This document shows positions 37,201 to 47,790 of a stretch of 64,000 nucleotides of DNA, in pieces; within the stretch, counting starts at the first letter, position 1; each line of letters starts with the position of its first letter. The translations under genes were made by a program, and so were the position numbers. This DNA is from Liolophura sinensis (lineage: Eukaryota; Mollusca; Polyplacophora; Chitonida; Chitonidae). The notes under the pieces are model-generated. The model was not told where the DNA came from. It did not search any database and saw nothing but the letters and a program-made list of their open reading frames with translations. The stretch is taken from contig NC_088302.1 in assembly GCF_032854445.1 (NCBI RefSeq), forward strand, positions 30,287,979 to 30,351,978, in the 5' to 3' direction.

Positions 37201-40200
37201 TTGACAGAGTTTCCGGCACACCGTCATGGGCAAAACTGGGGAGGAAAGAAGAGCAGTCAGATGGTGAGTGGCAGAAGACGCTCTAATAACAGATTTCTTT
37301 GCTGGCTTTCTCATCGGTCGTACGCGGGAAGGTCTGCGAGCAACCTGCGGATGGTTGTGGGTATCCCTCTGCTCAGTTTCCTCCCTCCATAATTGTGGCC
37401 GCCGTCATGAATTTATCCCTCCATAATGCTGGCCGTCGTCATGAGTTTATCCCTCCATAATGCTGACCACTGTTGTATAAGTGAAATAAATAAATATAAC
37501 AGATTCTTCCTTCTTTAGAATAGAATTTATCAGAATTGAACGCCCTTGCTGAGAACACCTGCTTAGTGCATTCTCGCAGTATGCAACTAGAATCCAGATG
37601 TTGCTACTGCAGTGGAATACGTAAAATTGTTCCTGGTTACAAGATAGAACACAAATCTAATAAATTCATTAATAATTGTTAGTGACATTTACGTATTTTA
37701 CTTGTATTTGTATTATTGTTCCAAGGGTGGTTAATGAGCTGGTGCAGCACATTGACTCAGAAACCTCTCACCAATGCGATCGCTGTGAGATTATTCTGGC
37801 TTCCTCTCAGGTTGTACATGGGAAGGTCTGTCAGCAACCTGTGGATGGTGGTGGGTTTCATCAAGTCCAGTTTCCACCCACCATATTGCAGGCTGTTGTC
37901 ATACAAGTGAAATATTCTTGAGAATACATGTGCCTTAAAAAAAAAAACAACTATCAAATGAATAAGTGAATATTATTACTCAGCAAAAGTAAGTCTAAAA
38001 AAATATGGAAAAAAAGATTATGAGTTAAAAAAATTTAATAACAAGTGAAGGGAATGGACGTTGGCTGAGTGGTAAGGATGCTTTCCTTTCAGTTGCTAGT
38101 ACATGTACATTATACATAGTGCTGGTTCAAACCCGGCTATGAACAAGGAATGTATAAATCCCTGAGAGCAGGCCGTGAGAGCCTGTAGGGACTATGGTGA
38201 CGATAAGCAATTGACAGTGTTTGTATTGAGTGCAGCGTAAAACAAATAAATGAATAAATAAATAAATAAATAAGTAAAACAATAACAGGAACTATGGTGG
38301 CATTAAAAAGAATTTTTGTGTTATTTTCAGAGGACAGTGATGTCGAGCAGTTGACAACATCAACAGGAAATTATATTGTTAAGTCAGACAGCTTACCAAA
38401 ATCTATTTTAGAAATTAAAAGATGTACCGATGCCAACAGAGATAGTCCTTGTGGTGTAAGTTGACATATCTACAAGTTTATCGATCTTTTCATTACTTGT
38501 CAAAGTTTGGTATGTTCTGTTTTAAATTATTTATCTAACACATAGATAACTAGATTTATAAATTGAAAGAGCATGCCCTTAATATAGAGTCTCAACAAAG
38601 TGAAAGACAAATGTTGAAGAGATTTTGTTGATTTTTGTGATGGAACCACAGCTCAGAAGAATGGCCTCCTTTCTACTGACTTGACATTGGGTAAACAACT
38701 TGCCATATTCCACATGAAAATGAAAGTAGCCGGCCACTACTATTTCATGCAGTTGTAAAATTCAGCAAGTTTTCATTTGAGAAGTTGCACATAATTAATT
38801 GCGGCTAAAGAGGAAAACGGCTCAGACATCCCATTTCCCAACTTTAAGAGCTTTCTGTCCAGGAAATATGACACTTTTTCGACAGTGGATGTACATCTAG
38901 TATCAAATTGAATTGTTCCGTTATTGTGTCACTCAATTCAACGATGATGGGGATAATTCAACTCTCCAAAGCAGTGTTGTTTACCTTTTCTGTCTCTAGG
39001 TGTAAAAAGTGTAATTTAATCAACCAACACAAAATATGCTCGAATATACACCTTGCAAACATGTGAAAAAGGTGAAGAATTACGGTCACAGTCAAACTTT
39101 TTTATAATAATATTTGTGACGTGTGTCTAATCTTTGTTTACAGGGTAAGCTAATGTCAGTGGAATTTCACCCATCCGCCCAGGTTATCCTGACAGCCGGA
39201 ACAAACAACACTCTCAGTCTCTTCCAGGTGTGTTAATATGTTTAGGAAAATTGCTGTTGGGCATGTGGGAATTCAGGAACCTTGAGTTACTTTTACAAGT
39301 GTCTGATTGCTCGGTGTTTAAATCCAGAAATTTTTGATTTAATTGCTGCTTGATTTTATGATATGCATTTAAGCAGATTTTTAGGTGTGCAGTATTCCAG
39401 TAGGCCCTTTCTAGGTGGCTGCCATGTGAACGGTCAATTTTTCGGTAGCAGTGCTATAAACTTGATAAAGCTCAATAAATTTGTACTTCCCTGCTACAGC
39501 ATTACACAGTATTGATTGTCTTAAGTTGTGGTATTATACTTGAGTTTAAACCTGACCTTAATTGAAAATTTCAGCTTTGTCATGAAACTGTAAAACTTTA
39601 TCTAAGTGTTAAAATTTCAGGGGTATTGTATGTATGGACCTGACGTTTTACATGCATATAAAGCACAGTGATGCAAGGGGGATTTTCCCTCACTGATGAT
39701 CTGTGTGCATATTAATTACCATAAGTTTCCAAATTCACGCTTTCAGTTCTTTTTGCATTGAGCTGAAGTTGCACAAAGCTGCAAAGCTATTTGGTAGTCT
39801 TGCTACCAGTTCTAAGTTAGTTTGCAAAATAATTCTGATTTATTGTATAGTTGGAACTGGTGAACATGTGGATGTATCTTGGCTGCTTACAGGTAGATGG
39901 AAAGCATAACCCTAAGATCCAAAGTGTGTTCATAGACAACAACCCTATCCTGTGTGCTCACTTCAGTGCCAGTGGGGAGGAGGTCATCATGGGGTCCAAA
40001 CACAGCAGTTTTCACTATTACGACATGATAGGTGGGAAAATAGTGAGAGTGCCAAAGATTAAAGGTGAGAAGGCAAAGGTAGTTAGGCTGACCGGTTTGA
40101 TGTGTTCGTACTGACATGATATGTTCAAATGGATGCAGACCAATTTGATATGTTCATGCTGAGGGTGCCTGATTTGATGTGTTCATGCTGAGGCTGACTG

Positions 40201-43200
40201 ATTTGATGTGTTCATACTGAGGCTGACTGGTTTGATGTGTTCATACTGAGGCAGACGGGCTTGATATGTTCATGCTGAGGCCTACTGGTTTGATGTGTTC
40301 ATACTGAGGCTGACTGGTTTGATGTGTTCATACTGAGGCAGACTGGCTTGATATGTTCATGCTGAGGCCTACTGGTTTGATGTGTTCATACTGAGGCTGA
40401 CTGGTTTGATGTGTTCATACTGAGGTTGACTGGTTTGATGTGTTCATACTGAGGCAGACTGGCTTGATATGTTCATATTGAGGCTGACTGGTTTGATATG
40501 TTCAAATGGATGCAGGCTGGTTTGATATGTGCATGCCAAGGCTGACTGATCTGATATGTTAATACTGTGGCTGACTGGTTTGATATGTTCATACTAAGAC
40601 AAACTGGTTTGATTGGTTCATATTGGTTTCATATCTCCATACTGAGGTGGACAGGGTTGATATTTTCTTACTGATTTTGATATAAAATGACAGATCTATG
40701 TACCAGTGGCCTTTAACATATTGTAATCAAAATAAGACAATCACAGAAAAAAATTGGAAAGGTGACCGAAACAGGTTTGACACGGACACTTAATGACATC
40801 TATCAGGTTTGTCAAATCCGACCCTTTCTGTTTCTGCTGCAGCTATAGTCAGGAGGTTTGTTAAGTACCTGGCAAAGGCGGGTGGTTTCCTTTGGTTTCC
40901 TTCACCCATAAATCTGACCGACATCATGTAAGTGAAAATTCTTGACCGTGACGAAACACATCTATCACCCAGTCAGTGCACTAAACACTTTGTTTGTATT
41001 CAATAGGTTTAGAAGAAAATGCCATGAAGAAGTTTATAGTTTCACCAGACGGTCGTTATTTAGTCTTTCTGGGGAAATATGGTCATCTGCATCTGTTGTC
41101 AGCAAAGGTGAGCTAAATAGTCGGACACTTACTGATGTACAAAGGTATTCTGCACCATTTAATGAAGAGTTTATTGCTGTAATACACTAATCTTGAGCAA
41201 ATGAAGACAGAATTTTAATAATAAATTTTATCCTCTAATCCTTTTGCATGAAGGCTGTGAGAACAAGCAGCGATCATCTTATTTGTACTGCGGCTGTCGT
41301 GTGAGCGAAATATTCTTGAGTACACCGTAAAACACCAATCAAATAAATAGATCTTATTTATGCAGAATTTCCCGAAATATATGCCCACATCTCTTTTGTA
41401 CATCTTCAGAATGTACTTGCCATATGTATTCAAGTTAATGAGAGTCTCTGTTTGTTTTAGTCGGTCCATAGATTGCTGATTCAAGCCCAGCTGTAGGCTA
41501 ATCTTCATTTTGTTTTTGTTACAGTCAAAAGAATGGATTCATACCCTCAAGATGAATGGTAGTGTTGAGGCTGCGGCGTTTAGTAAAGATGGACATACCA
41601 TGTTCTCTCATGGAGGTTTGCTATGTTTTCAACTTAGTATTGTTTGTCACGTATGTTTTGACTTAAGAACTTAAGTATTCCATCTTTGTGAAAGAAATGT
41701 GTATGAACTGCGTGAAATAACAACAGGGTAAATTTCTAGATCACACTCTTCCCAATACTAACATTTTTTTAAATATCTCTGTTATCTTTTACTGACTTAA
41801 TTAACTTCTAAATAAATAGAATGCCTAGTGTATTAAACCACCTCACGTCAAACTGTTAACCCATGACCAATGAGGTTGTGTGTTACGTTCCAGCTCACAC
41901 TGCTTAATCTGCAGCCGTCATCCCATGAGATCGGTTATGCTCCTTAGCAACCAGTTTCTCAGGCTCCAAACCTGAGCACTGTCATAAACATGAACACCAC
42001 AATAAATCTTGTGTACAGTTCATGGTGATCATAGGAACGCTTATCATAGGAATGTGAAACTTGGGTGACAGCTTTTCAGGCTTTGTCTGTCCTCCTGTTT
42101 TTTTTTTTTTTTTGTCCTCCTGTTTCTTTGTCTGTCCTCCTGTTTCTTTGTTTGCACATGAAGATAAAAATGGATTCCTCGCGCTGGCTTCCTCTCTGGT
42201 CATGCGTGGAAAGGGTGTGAGTTTCTTGCGGGCTATGCCCAGTTTCCTCCCACCATAATGCTGACGGCCAGTATAGAAAAGATAAAATAAAACTGGACGT
42301 GCATTATATCTGTCTGTCTGTCTGTCTGTCTGTGCATCTGTCTGTCTGTCTGCCTGTCTGTCTGTCTGTGTGCATATACTGTAATGTAGCATATGTCATG
42401 AGAAGACGATCATGTTCGAAATCTTTTGGAGCTGAGCGTTGTCTGTATGCAGTTGTCTCTCTTTGTTACAGATGATGGCCAGGTGTACGTGTGGGACATG
42501 AACACACGGGACTGTGTACACAGATTTGTGGACGATGGCTGTATGAAGGGCACATCTTTGGCCACATCTCCCAATGGACAGTACCTAGCCTGTGGGTGAG
42601 TGTGTCACAACTTGTTTTCACGCTCCTAAATGTGTAATTTATGACTTTGTTGGATGAGATTATTGACAGGCACTTAGGAGAGGTCTTTGCTATGAGGGTC
42701 AGGCCCTTGTACAATGAGGTTTTTGTATTTGAAAGCCAATAAGTTTATAAGTCACCCAGCAAAGAACAGCAAAGAACTCTTGATAGCCTGGTTTCTCCCA
42801 GCTATAAATTTGACCACTATATTCTTGAGTACAGTGTTGAACACGAATCAAATAAATCAGTTAACAAATTAGATAAAGGTGCTTTGTGTGTGACATCTCT
42901 CTAATGACTTCAATTCATTCTTTCAAAACTGGATCTTGCTGACATGGCTATAGTATTTTAGGACAAGAAAAAGTCAACCATTTAGACATAATTCTGATGT
43001 GGTAATTCTTGGATCATTGCAAACAGCATTTAAGAGAAGCACAACAAAGATAAAGTGCCAGTATACATATTGTGTCTGCATGTTGATGTCTTTCCTGGTA
43101 CATGCTGAAACTCCTATATATAGTAAGACTACATTTGCTACAAGACTGCACATTTGTGTTCCTGAAATGGTACTGAAGGGGCCTCTTTAGCACGGTTGAG

Positions 43201-43427
43201 GTCGTTAGCACGCCAAGGCGGCACAGTGACCAGCTCATGCTGGCTTCCTCTCTGGCCATACTTGAGAAGGTCTGTCAGCAACCTGTGGATGGTCGTGGGC
43301 TCTGCCTGGTTTCCTCCCACCATAATACTGGCCGCCATTGTATAAGTGAAATATTCTTGACTACAACGTAAAACACCAATCATATAAATAAAGCAAATAA
43401 AGACTAAACCCTAGATATCAAATAAAG

Positions 43428-43466
<39 letters not shown>

Positions 43467-46090
43467 ATTGGTGTTTTACGCCGTACTCAAGAATATTTCA
43501 CTTATACGACGGCGGCCAGCATTATGGTGGGTGGAAACCGGGCAGAGCCCGGGGGAAACCCACGACCATCCGCAGGTTGCTGGCAGACCTTCTCACGTAC
43601 GGCCGGAGAGGAAGCCAGCATGAGCTGGACTTGAACTCACAGCGACCGCATTGGTGAGAGACTCCTGGGTCATCACGCTGCGCTAGCGCTTTAACCGACT
43701 GAGCCACAGAGGCCCCTAAAGAATTTTTACCTGCATCTAAACTTGTTCATTGATTAAAGTATGTATTGGGGTTCCAGGTCATACAGCGGAGTGGTGAATG
43801 TCTACGAAACGTCGACGTGCATGGCATCCCAGAATCCTCAGCCCCTGAAAGCCCTCATGAATCTGACGACTGCATGTACGGAGGCCGTATTTAACGCTCA
43901 GTCAGAGATCCTAGCCCTGGCGTCAGACTATACAGAAAAGGCAGTCAAACTTGTACGTTTCTGAGTAGAAAATTTGTTTCTCATAGAGTTCATTTTCCAT
44001 TATATCTATAAATGGCGGTGAAGACTCGTTTCACGTCCACATGTTATCAGGAAAAAAACTTTAAAAAATTAGGTACGTGTATGCTGTATAGACATTTCTG
44101 ACAATATGATAGAAATGGGGTATTTTTTTTGCATTGCGATTCGTGCAGTATGTATGTAGTATTTATGTGTACAAGCACACATAATATGTATGTGATAGTA
44201 CACTACATTGTGTTCTTTAATAGGTGGATATATAATTTTAAAGTAGCCGATATGATATAATGAAACACAATACAGTCTTCAGGACCCATTTCATTGTATT
44301 GCAGAATTTAGGTTTCATTGTTTGAATACTTTAAGTTTTCTGAGAAATATTTCAAGTTCACTCATATTATGGAGTTGTCATCATACAGTGCTCAGTTGGT
44401 TAGCGTGCTAGCGCAGCGTAAAGACCCAGGAGCCTCTCACCAATGCGATCGCTGTGAGTTCAAGTCCAGATCATGCTGACTTCCTCTGCAGACATACATG
44501 GGAAAGTCTGCCAACAACCTGCGGATGGTCGTGGGTTTTCCCTGGGCTCTGCCCGGTTTCCTCCCACCATAATGCTGGCTGCCTTCGTATAAGTGAAATA
44601 TTCTTGAATACGGCGTAAAACACCCATCAGATAAATCATCATACAGAGTTTGACTGAAAAATTGTTAAGTACAACGTTAAACCCCAAGCATACATACATA
44701 CATGTTATGAAACTCTTGTCTTTTGGCTGTCAATCATCTGTAAGCTTACCTGTATTTTCAATAAGTGCAAGTATGTTGAATTGTATGGTTTTTTTTTGGT
44801 TTTTTATTTGTGTGTTTTCCTTGCTTTGTTTTTATTTTTCATTCCTTGGGATGTTTCTGTATTTTCTTGGTAAAATTTACATATTTGTATGATGTACAGG
44901 ACTAAAAGGTCAAACACAGGCTTGAACTTCAGATTTGAGCAACATTTTAAATTTTACATATGTTAATTTGTTTTGATTTCAGGTTCATTTCCCATCCCTT
45001 ACAGTGTTTTCAAATTTCCCGAACAGAAATGAGGCTGGGCTAAGGATTCCGAAATGTCTAGGATTTTCTGCACACAGTGGTTATTTCACAATTGGCACTC
45101 ATAAGGGCACTGCTCTCCTGTACAGGTAATGGACACATTTTATTTCGTGTAAAATTTATTTCTATAATTCATCAGTTACTTGCTTGAGTACACTTGGAAT
45201 AAGGTCACAGCCAAGGTGTGGACATAAATCTTTATTAATTGATTTTTTGATTAATTGGTGTTTGGAGCCGAGCTCAAGAATTTTTACTTGAATGGTAACA
45301 GTTTTATGTATTGTGGAGACAGGAGTGCCCGAATTAAACCACTAAACTTTGCCAGGTACCTGAAAAACCTTGTAACTTAAAAACAAAACATTGGAAAAAT
45401 TCCTAGTCTTCACTGTGAGCCAGTGCATTAAACATCAGAGTCAGGATATTAATTTACAGACTTCAGGCCATGCTCTAATGTTTGAGCATGTACCCTCAAC
45501 TAGTTTTAAAAATTAAAAGGTCATTCGTTTGTGAACATTTTTTGTCAGTAACAAGTACATGGTTACATGAGAAAAATAATGTGAAAGCAGACTTAAATGC
45601 ATTACCCTATTTCTTCTAAACTTTGGGACAACTGGTCTGCTGAATTTAGCCAAGATATATATTTATTTTTTTATTTGATTGGGGTTTTCTGCCATACTCA
45701 AGAATATTTCACTTATACGACAGCGGCCAGCATTATGGTGGGAGGAAGCCGGGCAGAGCTCAAGGGCCCGACCCTCCACAGGTTGCTGGCAGACCTGGAG
45801 AGGAAGCCAGCATGAGCTGGACTTGCCAATATATATATATAATTCTAGTAGAAATATTGAGTTTCTTTTTCCTCACATGGTTAGACCATGTAACAAACAA
45901 CATACTCGTATCTATGCTGGTAAAGAAATGTAATATTCTACTTTCAACACTACTAATATCTGTCCCAAATTTTAGAAAAATTAGGGTATGATAGTTCCTA
46001 TCTTGGTCTTCAGCCTAGCCTATTCATGTGTATGAGTTATAGTGTTGTTTCTTTCATATTCCCAGGTTGAAGCACTATGGAAACTACTAG
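34254..46090 (+). CDS. UTP18: UTP18, U3 snoRNA-associated WD-repeat protein of the SSU processome, complete, 13 exons, 501 aa
   Basis: Exons: 34254-34460, 36285-36382, 36785-36880, 37199-37263, 38331-38455, 39144-39227, 39893-40064, 41007-41107, 41525-41615, 42472-42595, 43778-43952, 44983-45125, 46066-46090. All are GT-AG and phase-consistent. UTP18 is a subunit of the UTP-B complex, which assembles on pre-rRNA in the nucleolus for 18S rRNA maturation. The N-terminal part has LERLVLGGEADVVEQL, a charged linker, and GTPSWAKLGRKEE. A seven-blade-type WD region starts near residue 198: SVEFHPSAQVILTAG, VDGKHNPKIQSVFID, YYDMIGGKIVRVP, DGQVYVWDMNTRDCVHRFVD, ATSPNGQYLACGS, VHFPSLTVFSNFPN, HSGYFTIGTHKGTALLYRLK. 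VDGK.NPKIQS and the C-terminal ALLYRLKHY are diagnostic of UTP18. It is slightly shorter than the human protein (about 556 aa), mostly in the N-terminal tail. The exon 1 donor (CAG|gtgact) is the weakest junction. Introns hold many SINEs and a 29-bp minisatellite. Confidence 0.96.
34748..35018 (-). mobile_element. SINE-A, full length
   Basis: Poly(T) tail, GTGTTTTACGCTGTACTCAA, AGGCAGAGCCTGGAGGAACC, CATGAGTTGGACTTG, ending in CTAACCACTAGGCCAAGGCG, the reverse complement of the tRNA-like A box. In UTP18 intron 1, ending 46 bp before the fold-back element. Confidence 0.85.
35064..35828. mobile_element. Fold-back element with roughly 110-bp terminal inverted repeats and inverted subterminal repeats
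   Basis: The left end GGTACATTGGCCTGTTAGTG and the reverse complement of the right end GGTACAGTAGCCTGTTAGTG match, and similarity continues inward for about 110 bp to a shared CAGAATTTAAAG. Inside each TIR is a block of short degenerate repeats of GTGGAAACCTTTTCTCT type (about 35250-35445, and inverted at about 35540-35650), meeting in the middle. No transposase is present. It sits in UTP18 intron 1. Target duplication is unclear; only TT on both sides can be seen. Confidence 0.75.
37305..37497 (+). mobile_element. SINE-A copy with an internal 34-bp triplication
   Basis: GGTCTGCGAGCAACCTGCGG, GTTTCCTCCCTCCATAATTG, then CCCTCCATAAT-GCTGGCCG-CGTCATGA-TTTAT units at 37383, 37417 and 37451 before the AAGTGAAATAAATAAATA tail. 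In the UTP18 intron after exon 4. Confidence 0.82.
37725..37970 (+). mobile_element. SINE-A, nearly full length
   Basis: CTCACCAATGCGATCGCTGT, TGGCTTCCTCTCAGG, GGAAGGTCTGTCAGCAACCT, CAAGTGAAATATTCTTGAGA. Second copy in the same UTP18 intron. Confidence 0.82.
38052..38275 (+). mobile_element. SINE-C, tRNA-derived
   Basis: A box region TTGGCTGAGTGGTAAGGATG, B box CTGGTTCAAACCCGGC, a body with GATAAGCAATTGACAGTG, and an (AAATA)n tail ending near 38275. In the UTP18 intron before exon 5. Confidence 0.78.
39610..39840 (+). repeat. Repeat shared with 50030-50260
   Basis: GACCTGACGTTTTACATGCA, TATAAAGCA, GCATATTAATTACCATAA, CATTGAGCTGAAGT, CTTGCTACCAGTTCTAAGTT align with GACCTGAAATTTTGCATGCA, TATAAAGCA, CATTGAGCTGGAGT, CTTGCTACCAATTCTAAGTT near 50040-50235. 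In UTP18 intron 6. Confidence 0.7.
40086..40660. repeat. 29-bp minisatellite with 87-bp higher-order structure
   Basis: About 19 units of GCTGACTGGTTTGATGTGTT-CATACTGAG. Runs of three distinguishable units (GCTGACTGGTTT, GCAGACTGGCTT, GCCTACTGGTTT) repeat as a block of about 87 bp. The array begins 22 bp after the donor of UTP18 exon 7. Confidence 0.88.
40860..40975 (+). repeat. Family E-like fragment
   Basis: CCTGGCAAAGGCGGGTGGTT, GGTTTCCTTCACCCATAAAT, GTAAGTGAAAATTCTTGACC. It lies 30 bp before UTP18 exon 8. Confidence 0.45.
41262..41350 (+). mobile_element. SINE-A 3' fragment
   Basis: GCGAAATATTCTTGAGTACA, CGTAAAACACCAATCAAATA. In UTP18 intron 8. Confidence 0.75.
42080..42155. repeat. 20-bp short tandem repeat with poly(T)
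   Basis: GTCTGTCCTCCTGTTTCTTT repeated three times, the first copy expanded by a T run. In UTP18 intron 9. Confidence 0.8.
42172..42297 (+). mobile_element. SINE-A internal fragment
   Basis: GCGCTGGCTTCCTCTCTGGT, GGGCTATGCCCAGTTTCCTC, CCACCATAATGCTGACGGCC. In UTP18 intron 9, between two simple-sequence arrays. Confidence 0.75.
42308..42370. repeat. (TCTG)n microsatellite
   Basis: About 15 TCTG units with two interruptions (TGCA, TGCC), about 100 bp before UTP18 exon 10. Confidence 0.95.
42765..42868 (+). repeat. Family E-like fragment
   Basis: CCTGGTTTCTCCCAGCTATA, ATATTCTTGAGTACAGTG, ACACGAATCAAATAAAT. In UTP18 intron 10. Confidence 0.45.
43174..43396 (+). mobile_element. SINE-A copy, plus strand, inverted partner of 43435-43716
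   Basis: Shares head, body and ATATTCTTGA-TAC-ACGTAAAACACCAAT tail with the reference copy, in the opposite orientation and only about 40 bp away, with an internal deletion in the head. In UTP18 intron 10. Confidence 0.88.
43435..43716 (-). mobile_element. SINE-A, full-length young copy with perfect 12-bp target duplication
   Basis: Read on the minus strand, it starts GGGGCCTCTGTGGCTCAGTC (a tRNA-like A box, TGGCTCAGTCGG) with a B-box-like GAGTTCAAGTCC about 60 nt on. The body follows, ending in the conserved AAGTGAAATATTCTTGAGTA block and a roughly 30-nt poly(A) (poly(T) on plus). The direct repeat TAAAGAATTTTT occurs at 43423-43434 and 43717-43728, so this is a clean retrotransposition event in UTP18 intron 10. 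Used here as the reference for family SINE-A. Confidence 0.92.
44388..44636 (+). mobile_element. SINE-A, full length
   Basis: GTGCTCAGTTGGTTAGCGTG (A box), GTGAGTTCAAGTCCAGATCA (B box), GGGCTCTGCCCGGTTTCCTC, GAATACGGCGTAAAACACCC. Followed directly by a SINE-B tail. In UTP18 intron 11. Confidence 0.87.
44641..44704 (+). mobile_element. SINE-B/D 3' tail fragment
   Basis: TTGACTGAAAAATTGTTAAG then AACGTTAAACCCCAAGCATA and (CATA)n. Abuts a SINE-A copy. Confidence 0.7.
45240..45480 (-). repeat. Family E interspersed repeat
   Basis: TGATTAATTGGTGTTTGGAG, GAGCTCAAGAATTTTTACTT, AATTAAACCACTAAACTTTG. It resembles SINE-A at the tail but differs in the body. In the last UTP18 intron. Confidence 0.5.
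45659..45826 (-). mobile_element. SINE-A, 3' half plus part of body
   Basis: TTTATTTGATTGGGGTTTTC, GCGGCCAGCATTATGGTGGG, GAAGCCAGCATGAGCTGGAC. In the last UTP18 intron. Confidence 0.83.
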
Positions 46091-46229
46091 ATCTGATCTG
46101 CTTGGTGAACATCAGACGATTTTCTCCCTAAAACAACGGGATTATCTTACGGATGTCCTGACAGTCTGTTTCCACAGCATGTACACCACTAAAGCTGCGA
46201 TGAACTTTGTGGGAAAATTTACCTTGTGA

Positions 46230-46235
46230 AATAAA
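46230..46235 (+). terminator. Poly(A) signal AATAAA for UTP18
   Basis: Canonical AATAAA 140 nt after the UTP18 stop codon, followed by T-rich sequence. It implies a short 3' UTR. Confidence 0.7.
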
Positions 46236-46941
46236 CCTTTGTATACCATACAAGCTACCATTAGTTTTGTATATTATTGCTAAACATGCTAGATTTTCTC
46301 AACAATTTGGCAGAATTGGAATCCACATACCAGAACAGGTGCTTCCGAGTTAGAACTGTAAGTACATAGCTGTGACTATTCAAAGCAGCTCCAAGTTTTT
46401 AGGATTGGCCTACTAATTTTTTAATACGGGCCATTCCGATAACAAGGTGTCTGGGTGCAAGAGAACACCAAATCGTCTGCGATTTTCAAAGTATTGCAAA
46501 TTTACACTTGCTCGCTGTTAAATTCAGTTCCACTCCTGTTTTTCCTCATAGACTAATCTGGGAACAATATATTACTTTGTTTGCTCAAACAAAGTGTACA
46601 TGAAAGGATATCCCTCATAAAACAAAATTGGCCAGGAAACATTTACATTTAAAACAAAATCATGTCAGAGGAAATTGTTTATCTGAATTACTCTATAGGC
46701 TCATGAGAACTTTCCTATCCGAAACAAATAGGGTTGGGGAACCTTCCCCATGACGGAACAGATAGACACAGGGAAATTTTCCCATTTGCAGCTGTTAGGG
46801 TCATGGAAAATTTCCTATCCAAATCATTTCTTTCTTCATTTCTTGAAAATGTAGTGCTCAGATATGATGTGTACCTACAGTTTGTGAGACAGAAGTCAAG
46901 GCAGTTCTAACATAAAGGCCAAGAACCTTTGACCAATGAGT

Positions 46942-47540
46942 CACATGGTTTCCCGCTCAAAAAACATGTGTTCCATCATGGAGTTGCATGGTTTCCCGCT
47001 CAAAAAACATAGCTTCCATCTTAAAGTTACCTGGTTTCCTGTTCAAAAAACATGGGTTCCATCTTGGAGTACATGGTTTCCTGCTCAAAAAACATGGGTT
47101 CCATCATGAAGTTGAATGGTTTCCCGCTCAAAAACAGGACTGCTGTTATGAAGTCATATGCTTTTCCTCTCATTAACAGGACTGCCATCACAAGGTCACA
47201 TGGTTTCCTCCCCCCATAAACATCACATCGGTCATAAGGTCAAATGGTTTCCCCCTTATAAACATGACTGTCATTATGAGGTTAAGTGGTTTCTCCCTGG
47301 TAAACATGAATGTCATCATGAGGTTAACAGGCACCTCCTGATAAACATTACTGCCATCATGAGGTTAACTGGTTTCCCCCCGATGAACATGACTGCAATC
47401 ACAAGATTAACTGGTTTCCCCCTGATAAACATGACTGCCATCATGAACTGGTTGCATGGTCTCCTCCCCCCATAAACAGGATTTCCGTCACAAGTTCACA
47501 TGGTTTTCCTAGCTCTCATATACATGACTGCCATCATGGT
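46942..47540. repeat. 43-bp minisatellite downstream of UTP18
   Basis: About 14 imperfect units of CATGGTTTCCCGCTC then AAAAAACATG-G-TTCCATCATGAAGTT, starting at 46944, 46987, 47030, 47072 and 47115 and then more degenerate (with ATAAACATGACTGCCATCAT). Open frames within it are by-products of the repeat. Confidence 0.85.
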
Positions 47541-47759
47541 TAAGTAAAGACTGCATGATAAAAACATCAAGCAAATTCTTGGTTAATAAAAATCACCAGT
47601 TACTGATATGGGCACCACAGACTTACCAGTGATAATTAGTTTTGACTCTGGTCAACTGGGTCATATTATATGATGGCACCCATCTGTCTGTGCGTCCATC
47701 TGTAGTGTCTTCTTTGGGCTGTATCTTCTACATGCACTTTACATGCTGTGGTGATAACG

Positions 47760-47790
47760 GGGCAACACACCAATCAAATAAATAAATGAC
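47760..47790 (+). mobile_element. SINE-A tail remnant
   Basis: Only CACACCAATCAAATAAATAA remains recognisable. Confidence 0.45.

Noticed and set aside
37174-37392. UTP18 exon 4 extended as a 72-codon frame
   Set aside because: Only 37199-37263 is exon; the downstream part reads through the donor into a SINE-A copy.
42061-42258. Cys/Phe-rich open frame (CPPVSLFAHEDK region)
   Set aside because: Made of a 20-bp tandem repeat, a poly(T) run and a SINE-A fragment.
47158-47475. 105-codon open frame with repeated NMTAI/TGFP wording
   Set aside because: A by-product of the 43-bp minisatellite, whose units happen to lack stops in this frame.
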